A stretch of 64,000 bases of DNA from Pogona vitticeps (GCF_051106095.1 NC_135791.1:7485001-7549000); one strand, 5' to 3'; counted from the stretch's first letter, positions 35,930 through 52,259 are shown. The notes: generated by a model not told the origin, from the sequence alone. Numbers and translations: made by a program.

Positions 35930-36760
35930 TCACAGAACTGTAGAGGCATAAGGGATCTTAGGGTTATCACGTCCACCCCACCAGTGTATGAACTCCATAG
36001 CTAAAGCATCCTTCTCCGGTAGCTACCCAGCCCCTTTTAAAAACCTTTCAGTGAAAGAAAGTAATCTGTTCTACTATCAAACAGCTCTTTTCTTCAGGAA
36101 GTCCTTCCTAACTTTTAGTTGGAAGTCTCCTTTCTTGTCATTTCTTCCATTGGCATGGGCATACCCCCCCTGCAGCAGCCAAAAGAGGCTCCCTCCATTT
36201 TTCATGGGACAGCTCTTTAAATCTTTTGAAGACGGCTACCATAACACCTGTCCGTCTTCTCCTCTTCAGGCGACACATGTTCAGTGCCCTCAACTGTTCC
36301 TTGTAAGGCTTTATTTTCAGATATTTTACCATCCTGGTTACCTTCTTCTTGACACTCCTTGATATGACTTATTCTTAATTTAGAAAACTATACTTTGGTT
36401 GATGCAACCCAGAACTGCATTAGCTTTTACGCTGCCATATCACTCTGTTGGTTCATAGTCAGCCTGTGGTTTACTGAAGTCCCTCAGATCTTTTTCACAT
36501 GTACTGGGACCAAGCCTGTACTAGTACAACGGATTTCTCTCTCCCCCTCTCAATCTTCATACAGAACTTTTAAATTTATTCTAGCTGAAATTCATTTTCA
36601 CTTGGTTGTCTCAGTTCTCCAGCCATTTAAGGTAACCTTGAATCCTGATTCTGTCTTGCGTGATATTAGCCGCTCCTTCCAGTCTGGCCCACCTATTAGT
36701 TTGATGCACATCATGCTCTACTCCATTAAGACACTGAACGACATTGGGTAAGGCACATAT
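35930..36760 (-). mobile_element. Old CR1-group LINE 3' fragment
   Basis: Reversed CR1-type words such as 'aggaagtccttcctaacttt' and 'accatcctggttaccttctt' in the expected order. It lies in LIN28A intron 3. Heavily diverged; exact ends unclear. Confidence 0.6.
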
Positions 36761-38109
36761 GAGGATGGTGAAAACGCAAATTTTAGGCAGTCTCCCTCAT
36801 CCCATGACCCTCGAGATCTGTGGGGTGGCAGCTCCCATCATCTCTAGCTGGGGATGATAGGAGTTGACACTCAACACTCCTAGAAGGCTATGGGCAGCTA
36901 ATGTAAGACAACAGATGTACATCCTTCTAACCCTATCTGCATGGGAACATTCTCTCCCATCTATACTCCCTTTTCTTCCAAATGCCTTAAAAGGAGTCAC
37001 AGTAGTGACAGTCCTGCTTAAAAACACCAGAACACAACTGCAAGTTAGAAGAGATGATACTGAGCTAAACAGATTCCAATGAGGTCTCAACAGACTCAAT
37101 ACAAGGCATGTCTTTATACATATTCCTATGGAGAGGCTCCATTATGGCATCTTTCTCTCTCTCTCTCTCTTTGCTAAGCTGCAGAACCTGGCTGCACAAA
37201 AGGAATAGGCTGGGGTGGGGGGGGTTAGTAGCAGAAAACTTACCGATCGGCCACACGGCGCCATCCAGCAAACACATGTTCACAGAATGGAGGCATTGGT
37301 CCATGCTATTCAGCCCCGGGTGTTTCTGACCTGTGACCTTTTACTTTGAGTTTTTTGCCCTTTCCTTGAAAATTTGCATCTGCCGCTCATTTTGAAAAAA
37401 AAAAAGCTTGGAGGAAGCATCTCATACAAAGAATGGACTGCCAGCCAATCCCATCCAAAGCTAAGTGAGGGGAAAACAGTCCCCCACGTACAGCATGTGA
37501 AGGGAAGCTTCCTTGGGTACATCGGTTCTGGAGCTTCCTGGTTCAAACGTGGGCAGAGTGGCATCTTCCAGGCTGGTTAGCCTGCAGATTTTCATGCCAG
37601 CGTTGATGTCAGTATTTATTTACAGCACATATATTCTGCTCTTTATCCCCAGACTGGTTCTGAAGATAAGACTTGGCTTACACCCAAATCTGAGACACAA
37701 CACACAAGGAATAAAGCAGGGGAAGGGAGAATTTAAAACAAATTTCAGCACTTATTAGCAGCGGGGTGGAAATGGTTCACAAAACCTGCTGAAAAGCTTC
37801 TTGGTGGTTATGTAAATGTACAAACCTTGAGCAGCTCTCTGTGGCATATACATATGCAAAACATAGATCCCAGAATCCCTGAGCCAGCATGGAGCAGCCT
37901 TCACTATCCTGCTGTTCTTCCACCCTTCTCAGCCAGCATGACTAAGAGAATCTCTTTCCGCCCACCTCTGTCCCACTAGCATGCAGCTACCACATACAAC
38001 TGGGGCATGCAAAACATCCAGTCATCGGCAAAGTTTAACGGCTGTGTATTTCCTTGAAAGGCCTACACATTTGTCAAATTCCTGAAGATGTGTCCGAGCC
38101 GGGCTTTAC

Positions 38110-38294
38110 CTATCTCCTTTCGATCTGCGTTTTTGGAGATTTTTCCCTTTGGGTCTCCTCTCGCTGCCAATGCAGAAGACTCCTCCAGGGCCAGTGACTC
38201 GGATGGATTCCAGACCCTTCGAGGACTTCTTGAAGGTGAATTCAACAGCCTCTCCTTCCTTCAGGCTGCGAAAGCCTTCCATGTGGAGCTTGCT
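38110..38294 (-). CDS. LIN28A: LIN28A penultimate coding exon (cold-shock domain, second half)
   Basis: The 185-bp exon encodes SKLHMEGFRSLKEGEAVEFT and onward through the second half of the cold-shock domain. It continues into the basic linker ERRPKGK and KRRSKGD, ending two bases into an Arg codon completed by the next exon. The acceptor (ggtctttcag) and donor (GATAG|gtaaag) are canonical. Length and boundaries agree with the third coding exon of mammalian LIN28A as I remember it. The cold-shock domain binds the terminal loop of pre-let-7, and the basic linker connects it to the zinc knuckles 4.6 kb downstream. The preceding exon (start of the domain) was not found in this window. Confidence 0.97.
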
Positions 38295-39389
38295 CTGAAA
38301 GACCAAAAAAAAGAAGCAGAAAAGAAAGGAGGTCAGCTACGGTAGACGTTGCAAGGAACACCTGCAAAGGAGAATGTTGAGAATGTTTGGGTGCATCTCT
38401 GCACACCACTGGTATCTTGCTAGACTTAATGAAGACTCATGTTTCTCTTTGGGTCCACAATATAAGGTGGACTATCGAAGTAGGATCGGGAAGAGTTGGA
38501 TTCTAGTTGCCACTGAAGCATGAAACTGACTGGGTGATTTGGCCAGTCACCTTCGCAACTACTGTACCTTTCCTTCCAGATTCTGTGAGGTTAAAAGTGA
38601 GGGTGAGAACAAGGTCTACTATCTCGAGTGACTTCAGAGTCAGGAAGGAAGGGTCAAAGGGTCACAATAGGACACTGACAAAGGGATGAGAGACCTGCCC
38701 AAACAAGATCAGCTATGTGATCACTGGAAGAACTCAACCCATGTGCTCCTGATCCCATTTTAATGCTCGGTCTGTTGGGTAGCCCTTTCTTCCAAAGGCA
38801 GCCTTATCGGTGAGAAAGCTGTCCACTCAGGTAAGGCAAGAATTATTCTACCTGATCAGACCAGAAGCTTTTTAATTTCAACACACTTTTTGGAGAAGGT
38901 CAGCTGGTAGGAGCTGAGTAGGTTTGGTGGTTCTCTTTGGAGTTAGGTGAGAAGAAACAAATCCAATTGATTACATTGTCACAGTTGTTTACATCTAATA
39001 CTTCCCAAGGTAGAATATTCCAATCTCATCACCTGTTGGGTATCCACAGTAAACTTCGGAGTGATGAAACAAAACTCAGATGAAATAAAACCTCACTGAA
39101 TGCCTATGAATCAAGGTAGATCGGCGTAATGCAAGATGCTGGATCCTGTCCATGGAGTTTGAGCAGAGTTCGGGGGGGGGGGGAAATCTTTTGGACTCTT
39201 ACAAATCCAGCAGAGCCCCTACCAATCAGTATCAATAATATGAGACTAGCTGAAACAATGGCCTGACTCAGTATAAGGCAGTTTGTAATCAGCTCCTGAG
39301 ACAATAGGATCAAACTTGTTGAGATTTTCAGAGATTGCTAACTGGGGCTGGTCACAGGGATCACGCAAACTCCCTGTTATAGCAGCTCC

Positions 39390-39740
39390 ACTGCCCGGTT
39401 CTAACCTATAAAGCCCTAAGCAGCTTGGGCTCAAGTTATCCCAAGGATCATGTCTCTCTTTATGAGCCTGCTTGGGTGTTAAGATCATCAGGAGACATTT
39501 TTCTCTTGGCTCCACCACCCTCACAAGTGCATTTGTTGGGAACACAGGAGAGGGCCTTCTCTGTCACTGCACCCAGAATGTGGAACTCCCTCCCACAGGA
39601 AACCAGTCTGACTCCACATTTGGTGGCTTTCTGCAAACCACTGAATATCTTTCTCTTCAGGCAAGCTTTCCCTTAGGAACTACCTGCCAGAATGAGATTC
39701 TTTACTTTGAATGTGTTTTTGGGGTTGCTTTTGTTCAGCG
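39390..39740 (+). mobile_element. L2/CR1-group LINE C-terminal fragment
   Basis: The frame at 39,425-39,676 includes RAFSVTAPRMWNSLPQETSL and ends NIFLFRQAFP, the C-terminal block of L2-type LINEs. Related reversed fragments occur at 44,700, 59,630, 61,860 and 62,290. Confidence 0.8.
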
Positions 39741-39859
39741 TTAACTAACTTTAGTTACCAAGCTCCAGTTTGGTAACTAACTGTAGCAAATTCCTACAAA
39801 TTATAAACTGATCACTGTGCAATCACGTTGAAAACAATGCAGTAAAAACTAGAAGCCAA

Positions 39860-40760
39860 CACAAATTTGTCAAGAACCATACTGCAAGATGAATCTTATT
39901 CCATTTTTTTATGAGTTAACTTCCCTGGTAGACGGTGGAAATGCTGTAGACATAATATATCTTGACTTCAGCAAAGCCTTTCACAAACTGGTCCATGATA
40001 TTCTGACTAGCAAACTAATAACATGGGTGCTGGATAGATCAGTTGTCAGGTGGATATGCAGTTGGTTACAGAACCATACCCAGAAACTGCTTATCAATGG
40101 CTTCTTCTCAAACTAGGAGGAGATAACAAGTGAGGTACCGTAAGATCAGTCCCGGGCCTGCTGCTGTTTAATGCTTTTATTAATGACTTGGATGAGGGAA
40201 TGCAAGGAATATTTATCAAATTTGCGGATGACATAAATTTGGGTAAAATAGCTGATACTGTATCTTGAAAGACAGAATCAAAATTCAAAAAGATCTTGAT
40301 AGGCTTGAGCACTGGGCTGAAAACAACAGAATGAAATTTAACAAGGATAAGTGCAAAATTCTACATTGGGCGTGTGGCTGGGGGGGGGGGGACCAAATGA
40401 ACTGTTACCAGATGGGGAATGCTTGGCTCAGTAACACTACAAGCAAGAAAGATCTTGGAATTGTTGTAGATCACTTGAAATATTGTCATACAAAGGAGGG
40501 ACAGGATCTGTTCTCAAACATCCCAGAGTGCTCAAGTTACAGGATGCCAGTTTTCAGTTGAATATCAGGAAAATTTTCTAACAGGGCAGTATGATAATGG
40601 GGCCAATTGCTTCAGGAGGTGGTGAGTGCCCCCAACACTGGAAGCATTCAAAAGAAAATTAGACAACTGTCTCTCAGATACACTTTGATTTGGATTTCTG
40701 CATTGAGCAGTGGGTTGGACTGAGTGGCCTTACAGGCCCCTTCCAACTCCTGTAAGAATA
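39860..40760 (+). mobile_element. Degraded CR1 LINE
   Basis: Pieces of CR1 reverse transcriptase are visible in several frames: AVDIIYLDFSKAFHKLVHDI, then KDLDRLEHWAENNRMKFNKD and KKDLGIVVDHL. The CR1 3' region 'ttggactgagtggccttaca' follows. Several frame breaks; an old copy. Confidence 0.88.
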
Positions 40761-43394
<2,634 letters not shown>

Positions 43395-44699
43395 AGTGCC
43401 AAGTTTATTCTTTATAAATTATTCTTTGGTGGCTATCAACCATTTCTAGGATATTAGGGTTGAATCCTTAAGCGTTCTTGTCAAAAGGGTCTCATGAGGT
43501 CCTACTTCATACAGTATCCCAATTATGCATAGGATTGCAGCTGTAGTCCTTTAATGCTTACAAATGGTTACTTTTGAATATTGATTCCATTTGTTGTGCT
43601 GATTGTTTCATAAAATTATTTGTTTATCACTTCTGTAACCCTGAGGGCTCCCAAAGCTCTAAATAAACACGCCTGGGGTGGGCTTGTTGGTCTCGGTTTG
43701 CAACTTAGTACCTCCAGCGTAAAAGGATCAGGAGCAGATAGCAGAAACATCCTCGAAACAGGAGTTCGAATGGCCAAGCTGAAAAATATAGGCCTCTCCC
43801 ACTGGTGGAATCTGGAACTTCCTCCCACTAGAAAATTGCCAAGTTCTCTCTCCAACCATCTTCAATCAATTACTACATTTCACCTGACTTCTGGTTTGCA
43901 GTTTTCTGTTTCTTACTTTTAAATAATTAAAATTTTACTGCTGGTACCGAAATAATATTTTTATTATTCACTGCAATAATGTACTGACGCATGCTTTGCT
44001 TCTTTTGAACCTCTCCTTTCTTACCTGCTATTGTAAGCTTATTTTACTGTTGTAAGAGAAAAGGAGACGGGAATGCTAAACTCAGTATAACCACGTTTTA
44101 GAGTGCTTAAACCACAGCACACATTATCTCAGACTGCTTAGAATGTACCAGCACAATGGCATTCGTAAAATGATTTCTCCCCAGATTAAAGATGAAACAT
44201 TGAGGTGAGAGATGCGAGCATTGACATACTGTTTCTGGCTGAAATCAGATTTAAATTGGGCACTCCTCAGTTCCAACTCTCAACTTTCTAACAGAAACAA
44301 AAGTAATATCCGGATACCTTAGTTAAGAACCAAAATATTGTCCTTATCAAATTATAAAATAGAATAAAATCTCACTATTAAAATAAGTGGACATTCTTAA
44401 TTGAGTTTTGGGAAAACAGGAATTTTTGTCTTTGTGCAAAACCTGAAAGCAATATATTTTAAACAATATTTATAATATTAAATAAAATAATAAGTTGTAA
44501 TAATAAGTAACTATTAAGTTACATTGCAATTTTATATGCTATAGTGTAACACAAGGGATGTGTACCTCGGTTCACGTTATAACTGTTTTAGTTACTTTTA
44601 AAGTTATTCTCTGTGTGTGCGCCCTCTAACATATACATTTTCACTTATATGTGGTATCACTACTTCGATGTCTTTTGTATTGCAGGTCAGAAGTTACAT

Positions 44700-45005
44700 T
44701 ATGGACACTTAGAAATTAAAAGTAGCTTGCTTCATTAAAAGACAATATTAAAGCTAACAACAGTGAATATACTAATACTAAAAAGGATCGAGCAAATACC
44801 ATATAAAAATGTAAGCAACACCAAACACATTCAAGGCAGTAAGGTACAACAATCCATTTAAAAAACCCCACTCAGGGAAAGCCTGTCTTAAGAGAAAGGT
44901 CTTTGCCAGCTTGCAGAAGGACAGCAAAGATGGGGCCAGCCTGGTTTCCAGTGGGAGGGAGTTCCAGAGTGTCTGAGCAGCAACAGAGAAAGCAGCAGGA
45001 CTAGA
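44700..45005 (-). mobile_element. L2/CR1-group LINE 3' fragment
   Basis: Contains the reversed RLWNSLP-type block (gtgggagggagttccagagt) followed by the shared 3' words 'aaagacaatattaaagctaa'. Same family as 59,630 and 61,860. Confidence 0.78.
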
Positions 45006-46183
45006 TTAATTGTTTGTATCTTTTGGACCAATCAGTCTGCTTCTTTGTGCTTGCTCTGTGTATATGTTGCTCACCTACAGAAAAGGAAAAGATACTAGAG
45101 ATATTCTGTGCAACTGCAGGAACTACAGAGATGACGTCCTGGGTTGTTAACCATGCTTAAAAACCAAGAAAGGAACAAGTCATTTTACAACTGTTAACTA
45201 TAGCGATTTATTCCTTTAAGCTGTAATTGTAACTACCGACTTTTTAAAAGTAGGCTTCAAAACCTCTCACAGGCAGTGTGTCAGTGGGCAAAATACTTCG
45301 ATCAGCTCTCAGCCTGTGGTAATTGCACATGCGCTGAGACAGAAGTACTATCCTCTAAGGACTTCTGCCGTGCATTGTGCAATTTGGTCATGCCAGGGAC
45401 ACATGACCGATTGTGCAATGGCAGAGTGCAATTCCTTGTTGCCAAGCGCAATGACACATTTATGCCAGTGTAACTTTACATTGAGCCAGCATGAACAAGG
45501 ATATTAGTCTCTCCTTGTAATAAAGCAGGCCTATGAATCACACATTTTTATTCTATCTTTCACCAGATATTTAAGGAGTATCTGGGAAATCAGCTTACTT
45601 AGAAAACAGGGCAAAAATCTTTTCCCCTATCAGTTCATATAAAAATCATTCCAATTTAATCATGAATCGGGGTAAATCTCCAACCTATTGAGGCCCCACA
45701 AAGACACAATCTTTGCTGGAGATTGGTGTATCTCGCCATTGTTTTCACAAACTAAGGTCAGCAAGGCTGTATCAAGCTGGCTCCTTTGATGTCAAACCAC
45801 AAGGTTCAATTAAATGATTTTCAAATCCATTGTAATGGATTTCACCCATGGCCACAAGCAGCTTTCCCATACTATCCTGTCTACTGGCAGAACTTGGAGG
45901 GAAAGGTTACAGGCATAGCTCAGAACAAAATTTTCAGTACAGAATTTTAAAATGGCCATGTCAGGGCCCCGCCGTGCCCCACGGAGGGGTTTCAGGCCAT
46001 ACTGAGCCCCAGGGCCACTGAAAGCACTAACTTTTATAGTAAACAAATTATTCTGCAAGAACTGTCCCACATAAGTTTGTGAAAGAGACAAGACCGTTTG
46101 GAAAAGCACCTTTTTAGACTAAAATACCCAGAATCCTCCACCTAGCATGACAGATAAAGTCTGGGGATTCCAGTCCCAAAGAA

Positions 46184-46440
46184 AGAGCCTCGTGGTGCAG
46201 TGGTTAAAACGCTGTACTGCAGCTAAAACTGTGCTCACGACCTGGGGTTCAAATCCCAGGTAGCCGGCTCAAGGTTGACTCAGCCTTCCATCCTTCCGAG
46301 GTCGGTAAAATGAGTACCCAGCTTGCTGGGGGGGCAATGTGTAGCCTGTATAATGAAATTGTAAACCGCCCGGAGAGTGCTTGTAGCACTATAGGGCGGT
46401 ATATAAGTCCAAAAATAAATAAATAAAATAAATAAATAAA
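46184..46440 (+). mobile_element. tRNA-derived SINE with L2-like tail
   Basis: The head has a pol III A box (tggtgcagtggttaa) and B box (ggttcaaatcc). The 3' part (gtaaaccgcccggagag, then gggcggtatataag) and the (aaataaat)n end copy the 3' end of the L2 LINE at 7.6-8.9 kb, so L2 machinery probably mobilised it. Confidence 0.9.
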
Positions 46441-46672
46441 GATTCCCGCCCCCCGCCCCAGCTTCTGGAAGGCACACATTAAGTGGTCTCCCCACCCCAC
46501 CCCTTTTTAAAAAAGTTATAATCAAATACTTGCTACCTGGATGGATGGTTTGGGGGTGCACATGAAGAGGAAACAAGATTCCAGCATTGGTGTACATGTG
46601 CAATTGCATGCATCATTCTTCTAAGCATTTCTAAGGCTGCTTAAAAATAAGATTCAACAAGGATTGCCAACC

Positions 46673-46911
46673 GATAATCATGTACTGTCAAATCAATTTG
46701 GCAACCCTTTTCTGGGTTTTTCAGGTACTGTGTATAAAATACTCAGCAGTGGTTTCCCCTTCCCTTCCTCTAGGGGGCAGCCTTGGGACTGTGCAGGTTG
46801 CGCAAGGCCACACAGGCTGCCTCTACTAGCAGGAGGCCCAGTGGGGGAATCAAACTCCCAACCTCTGGCTCTGCAGTCAAATACTTAAACCACTGAGCTA
46901 TCCACCCAGCT
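46673..46911 (-). mobile_element. tRNA-derived SINE (second family)
   Basis: On the minus strand the head is agctgggtggatagctcagt, with a gggagtttgattccc B box and a body running to 'aaattgatttgacagtacat'. Diverged. Confidence 0.8.
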
Positions 46912-47109
46912 GAGATATTTAAGGACTGCTTTTACTATTCCTCCATGAGTTTCCCTAGCTAAACAGGTTTTTGAAGCCAGGTCTCCTGAGCCCTAGTTCA
47001 AGACTCTCTTGGTTACACCACACTGGCTCTTACTTCTTTAACAATGGAACTGATTAGTGAGACTTGGCACTTCACAAGTAACATGCCAACCTCGGTTTAA
47101 TTCCTTAAA

Positions 47110-47517
47110 TGGTTTTTAGAGGTGTCAGGTACTGGTCTGTATGGAGAATTAGTGCAGGGAGATCACCCCAGAGGGAGACCACAGCTGCGATACAAGGAGA
47201 ACTGCAAGCGGGATCTGAAGGTGTTAGGAATAGACCTCAACAGATGGGAAACTCTGACGTCTGAACGTTCAGCCTGGAGGCAGGCGTTGCATCATGGCCT
47301 CTCCCAATTTGAAGAGACCCTTGTCCAGCAGGCCGAGGCAAAGAGGAAGTCACAAAAGCAGCAAAACCAGGGAGCTGGGCAGGGGACAGATTGGACTTGT
47401 CTTCAGTGTGGAAGGGATTGTCACTCTCAAATTGGCCTCCTCAGCCACACTAGACACTGTTCCAAGTCCTCCATACAGAGCACATTACCATAGACTTTCG
47501 AGACTGAAGGATGCCTA
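47110..47517 (+). mobile_element. LINE 3' fragment with C-terminal zinc finger, open
   Basis: The frame from about 47,122 to 47,493 reads LYGELVQGDHPRGRPQLRYK, then a DLNRWETL block, then CLQCGRDCHSQIGLLSHTRH. The repeat end, actttcgagactgaaggatg, matches the 34,841 copy. It is the better preserved of the two. Confidence 0.8.
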
Positions 47518-48469
47518 CCTACCTTGGTACTGGTCTTATGCACTGGGACCTCCATGATCTCAGAAATAGCAGGCATCTGCTAGTGTCTCACTAGTTCCCC
47601 TTCTCCCTCCCCAAGAAACCGAGGGATTGTTGTTATTTTGCCATCAATACCACCATTTAAAAAAAATCTCTATTCTATTCTTTCAATATAAATATATCTG
47701 GAACGATTAGCAATAACAGATCGAATAACAACAAAAGAGGGGTGGCAGTAGCTTAATTGGGAAGCACAGAGCAATTCCCACAATAGGTCTGGGAAAGGCT
47801 CCTGTCGTAAGATTTGGGGACAATGGAAGTTGTCGTACAACATATTTGGAAGGCACCAGGGCAGGAAAGGCAGCAACAGAAAAAACGGACAGATGGACCA
47901 GTAACCTGAAGCAGTTTCCTGTGTAATACCGTCAAAAAACAATGCAAAATAAATCTACCAGTTTATCTGCAGCACCAAAACCTGGAAAAACGCAAGCCGT
48001 GTTCCCAGGTGTCATCAGAACAATGGTTTTCAGAACTCCCACCTCCAGGGAACTCATTCATTCCTCATCAAATGGTCCATGGAGAATATCTTCGATTATG
48101 GGTTGCATTTTCAGGATATATACGCACTCATGTGCGGCACTGGCCACACTCGTTGGGGCCTACCCATGGCTTGGGAATCAGCTGCATTGCACAAATGTCT
48201 AGAGCCGCATGTCACAGAAGAAACTTCCCCGTGAATACTATCACAAGGCTGCTCCTAACAATGAGTGAGGTAGTTGCCTCAAGAAGAGGGTATGACGTGT
48301 CATAAAAGGTCATAAAATTGTTAGTTAACATTGTATTTTCAAACCCAAGAACTGAGAGAAATGCTTGTAGGAATTTCTGGAGCTCGTAACAAACGTAGCT
48401 TGGCTGGCTTTGTGCATTACAGTACATACCTTCACCTTCTGGAAGGGAGGGGATCATTTATAGATCCGC

Positions 48470-49400
48470 CTCAGGCCGCAAACCAGTCTGGAACCTGAGG
48501 GGGAAATTGTCTTGTCCGCCATTACTGACCTTCTCATTGACAAAGGCATTGATAAATTTTTGAGGATTTTTAGGGTATATTTCAAGGGGGGGGGAGGGCG
48601 CTGCGAAATAAGCTTTCCAAAGTTCTGGTCCACACACAACCCAAACGCAGAGACTACCGATCAAGAGAGGCTGAGGAAGCCAAAAGAATCCCAGGGCTTA
48701 CATACAACTACATGTGCAACATTATCAAAAGATTCGCCTCCAGTGGCAAAACAAGATGAATAATTTGCAGGGCCGGGAATATCCTAATGCATTTCTGGTA
48801 AACACGGGGAGTTGGGAAGGCATATCGCCCTCCACACTTGCCACAGCATACCACTGTTTATTTTGAGGAGCGCTTGAAAGATCGGCCAACCAATACCACC
48901 AACAACAGAAAGCAATCTTCTTTTCCCTTGGGGAAAAGGTGGGGGAACGTTGCAAGGAAGGCTGTTCCCTTTGCCTCCCTCCCTCCCCCCCTCCCTTGGC
49001 CCTGGGTCTTTTGAAGTGACCTGCAAAAGAAGCTGGTGGTCTCCCAAGCATCCCAAACCCTGCCCCCTCTCCCCTCCCTCTTTCCCAAAACACACACATT
49101 GTTCAAATTCCTCTGTTATCAGATAGGTAATCAAACTGAAGCCCCATTGAATTAGTCAAATAGCACCCCCCCTTGCATCTGAAAGGAAGAGGCCCAAAGC
49201 CCCATCCTCACACACCACACACAAAGCAGGAAAACTCCCAGGCCTTCTCCAAAAACACTTCCACCACTCCTCCCCCCTTTCCCCCCTGTCCAAAAGGAAT
49301 AAAACAAAGCAAAACCCAGGAGAGAGAGAGAGAGATTTGGGATGCAAAGGGGAGGGGTTTTGCTCTTAGCCACCAGGACTAGGCACCGGAAAACAAAGAG
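48470..49400. other. Pyrimidine/purine-biased block
   Basis: Long C/T-rich stretches on the plus strand (48,970-49,000, 49,060-49,090, 49,260-49,290). I saw no exon; open frames here come from the biased composition. Confidence 0.5.
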
Positions 49401-49820
49401 CTGGCCCTGTTCATGGGGATGACCAAATTACAGGAGTTCCAAAAATTTTAGAGGAGGAGAAACTGGCCGTGTGTGAATGGCAGGGATCTGTTCCCTGGCA
49501 GAAAATGTTTTTAGCCACTCAACCCAGTGATGGTGCAAAACACCAAGATTATCCAGGAACTGCAATACAGCGCTATGATTAGAGCTGTTTTAAACTTTTT
49601 AAAATAACTTTAAAACAGAAAGACTTTAGTGGTTAAATGCAAATGCCCAGACCAACTAAGGAACCCAGGCCTGTAATTCTGTGTTTCCGTAGATGTGTTT
49701 GATGATAACTCTTATAGCTGGATTCACTTGCATATGGCAATACCCATCTCGGCTACATACAAACTGCTGATGGTGTTTGATGGAGAAGAAACATCTCCAT
49801 CCATGGCCACTAGCAATGTA

Positions 49821-49986
49821 CCTTATTTTCGCTCCATAAGACGCACCTTTCCATAAGACACACCAATTTTTTAGGAGAAGAAAACAGGAAAATATAATCT
49901 GTTTTCTTCGTTCCATAAGACACACAGACTTTTCACCCCCCCTATTTTGTGGGGGGAAAGTGCGTCTTATGGTGCGAAAAATACAG
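49821..49986. mobile_element. TA-flanked MITE (family E, 'ccataagacgcac')
   Basis: Outer ends ccttattttcgctccataag and ctgtatttttcgcaccataag-like, with TA each side; 166 bp. Its termini resemble family D, but its interior (ttttttaggagaagaaaacag) differs. Confidence 0.88.
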
Positions 49987-49989
49987 TAA

Positions 49990-51833
49990 CTTAAATGGGG
50001 CCTACCATATTGAAGAGGAAAATTTCAACACCTCATGATAAATGTGTACGATTTGTTTTTTATCAGTCTCAAGAGATAATTTGTGATACTGATTGCTTTT
50101 TCTTTTTTGCATAATTGCATAAAATGTGAAATACCAACACCTGCTGTCCTGTTGCATCAACTTTTTCAAAGCAGAAGCATGAGATAGGTAGCTTGCATCT
50201 TTCCAAGCACTCAGCTTGACCAATTGCTAAAAACATTTTGTACACATTCTACAGAGGGGAGGCGCTTGGGGTGCCCCTCTTCCGCTGCAGGCAGGAACTC
50301 CATGGTAATTTGAGAATCCTCGGCAGACAGTGTGTCAAATGTAAATAGATTTGGGGGAATTTTTTTAACATCCCTACTAGCCCCATGAGAGCCATGCACA
50401 ATAAGAGCTGGTTACAGTGTTTGACTAACACACGGGAGATCCAGGTTCAAAAGAATGTGGTAAAGATGTTGTTTCAGTTTGTTTTGGATCAGAATTACCT
50501 TATGTCAAATATGGGAGAAAATAAATCTGAATGATCTTTAGAGATAAATAAAATGGCTGCACCATACATTACAATTCTAGAAATGTAACCTGCATTTCTC
50601 CACAACCTTGCTGCTTGCAGAAATAACTTTTTCTTATGGATCCAGAATATACATGTTGACTTCAGAGGTCCAGAATTGCTATCTCCCCATACAGGAACCC
50701 TTTGGGGTTCACATTTGCTAGCAGGACAATAGAAAAATGGAGGATCGCCCCATAAGAGAAAAAAATATTTCTCAAAAGCCCTGTGTTTACTCTTTTCAGA
50801 AATGCTCAGTGCACTTCAAAAAATACTGTTCCCTTCAGGAGGGACATTGGATGCGATTTTGATACCCTTTGTTGTTTCAAACGACAACACAATACAAAGA
50901 AGCTACATTGGCTACTTCTGGGGAAAGAAGTAATATTTTTGCAGTGTGCTGTGCTCTGTTGAACAATAAGCAAGTGATTTGAAAAATATTACAGTATTCT
51001 CTTTTCTTCTGATGTTCAACCAGGATGGAGTGGATCGTGAAACAACTGCCTACAAGGGTTGGGAGCTAGGAAGACACACAATATGGTCACAACATAGGAA
51101 GATACTTGTTAGCTCAAACCAGCAGAGTATCTAGCCCAGCAGTCATGTCCCACAGTGGCCAACCAGCTTCCTATGGATAGTCCACCACAGAAGGACATGA
51201 GAGTTCTTTCCCATTTATGGAACATCTTATACATATTTTCTTTGTAATTAATTGCTTTTGTTAGGTTAATATTACCTTCCCATATTTGTGACCATGACTT
51301 TAAGTTAATATTGTGGCCCACATTTTGGGCCCCGTTTATCATACATTCTTTAACTATTTCATCTTGCGTTTTTAATTCTAGTAGATAATTATACAACATT
51401 TTAATCAGTTTTTCCTTTACGTTCAGAAGTATCTTACCTAATGGTATCTGTTCCTTACAAAAGCCTACTGCTTTGTCTCTTGTATATCTTGAATGTATTT
51501 GTGTTCCCACCAATCAAGTATTGTACCTTGTTCTTCTAGCTCTAGCTCTTCATACTAAAGTCCTCTTTTAATAAATCTCTTTCTCTTTGTATTTCCTTTA
51601 CTTGTCGATACACTCTGGAATGTACATCTACCTAATGAGTTCAGGAGGTGGAGGTCCATATCTTTGTTTATTCTGGCCAGGGTGGAAATGCTTTCCACCT
51701 CTGCCAGTTTGACAAGCCAGGAGAAAAACAACAGGTCTTCCCAGGATTTTTGCTAAATTTAGTGCCAAGCCACAAAACGCAGAGGACAGACAGGCGGTGC
51801 CGCAAGGAATCAAAAGAGTTGTGTAGTGAACTA
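49990..51833. other. Non-coding, no named element
   Basis: A minus-strand frame at 51,109-51,513 (134 codons, AT-rich) has Lys/Asn-rich composition that might be LINE-derived, but no motif could be assigned. Otherwise nothing recognised. Confidence 0.35.
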
Positions 51834-52253
51834 CAGTGGTGCCTCGCTAGATGATGATAATCCATTCCACTGAAATCGCTGTTTAGCGAAATCATTGTCT
51901 AGCGAAAAGCATTTCCCCATTGGAATGCATTGAAACCTGTTTAATGCATTCCAATGGGAAAGAATCGCCATTGTCTAGCGAAGATCAGCCATAGGAAAGC
52001 TGCTTTGCCGATCAGCTGTTTAAATCGCTGTCTTGCGAAGCTTAGGTCTCGAAAACACCTGTTTTGCGAGCGTGGAGGGAGCTGTCAAAATCGTTGTCTA
52101 GTGAAAATCGGTTTGTGAAGCAGGGACCAAACACTGTCCAGCGAAATTCCCCCATAGGAATCACTGTTTTGAAAATCGCTATAGCGATCGCAAAAAGCCA
52201 ATGTCTAGCGAAAAAACTGTCACGCGGGGTAACTGCCTAGCGAGGCACCACTG
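51834..52253. mobile_element. TA-flanked MITE (family A, copy 3, longest)
   Basis: A 420-bp copy with ends cagtggtgcctcgctagat and TA on both sides. It contains the tctagcga words plus the central segments cattggaatgcattgaaac and gaagcttaggtctcg. Confidence 0.92.
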
Positions 52254-52259
52254 TACTTC

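Noticed and set aside
48725-49134. Overlapping 116-124 codon minus frames
   Set aside because: Composition artefact of a purine-biased block; no splice signals or domain.
51109-51513. 134-codon minus frame, Lys/Asn-rich
   Set aside because: No recognisable family motif and no repeat boundaries; AT-rich chance frame or an unrecognised old LINE piece.
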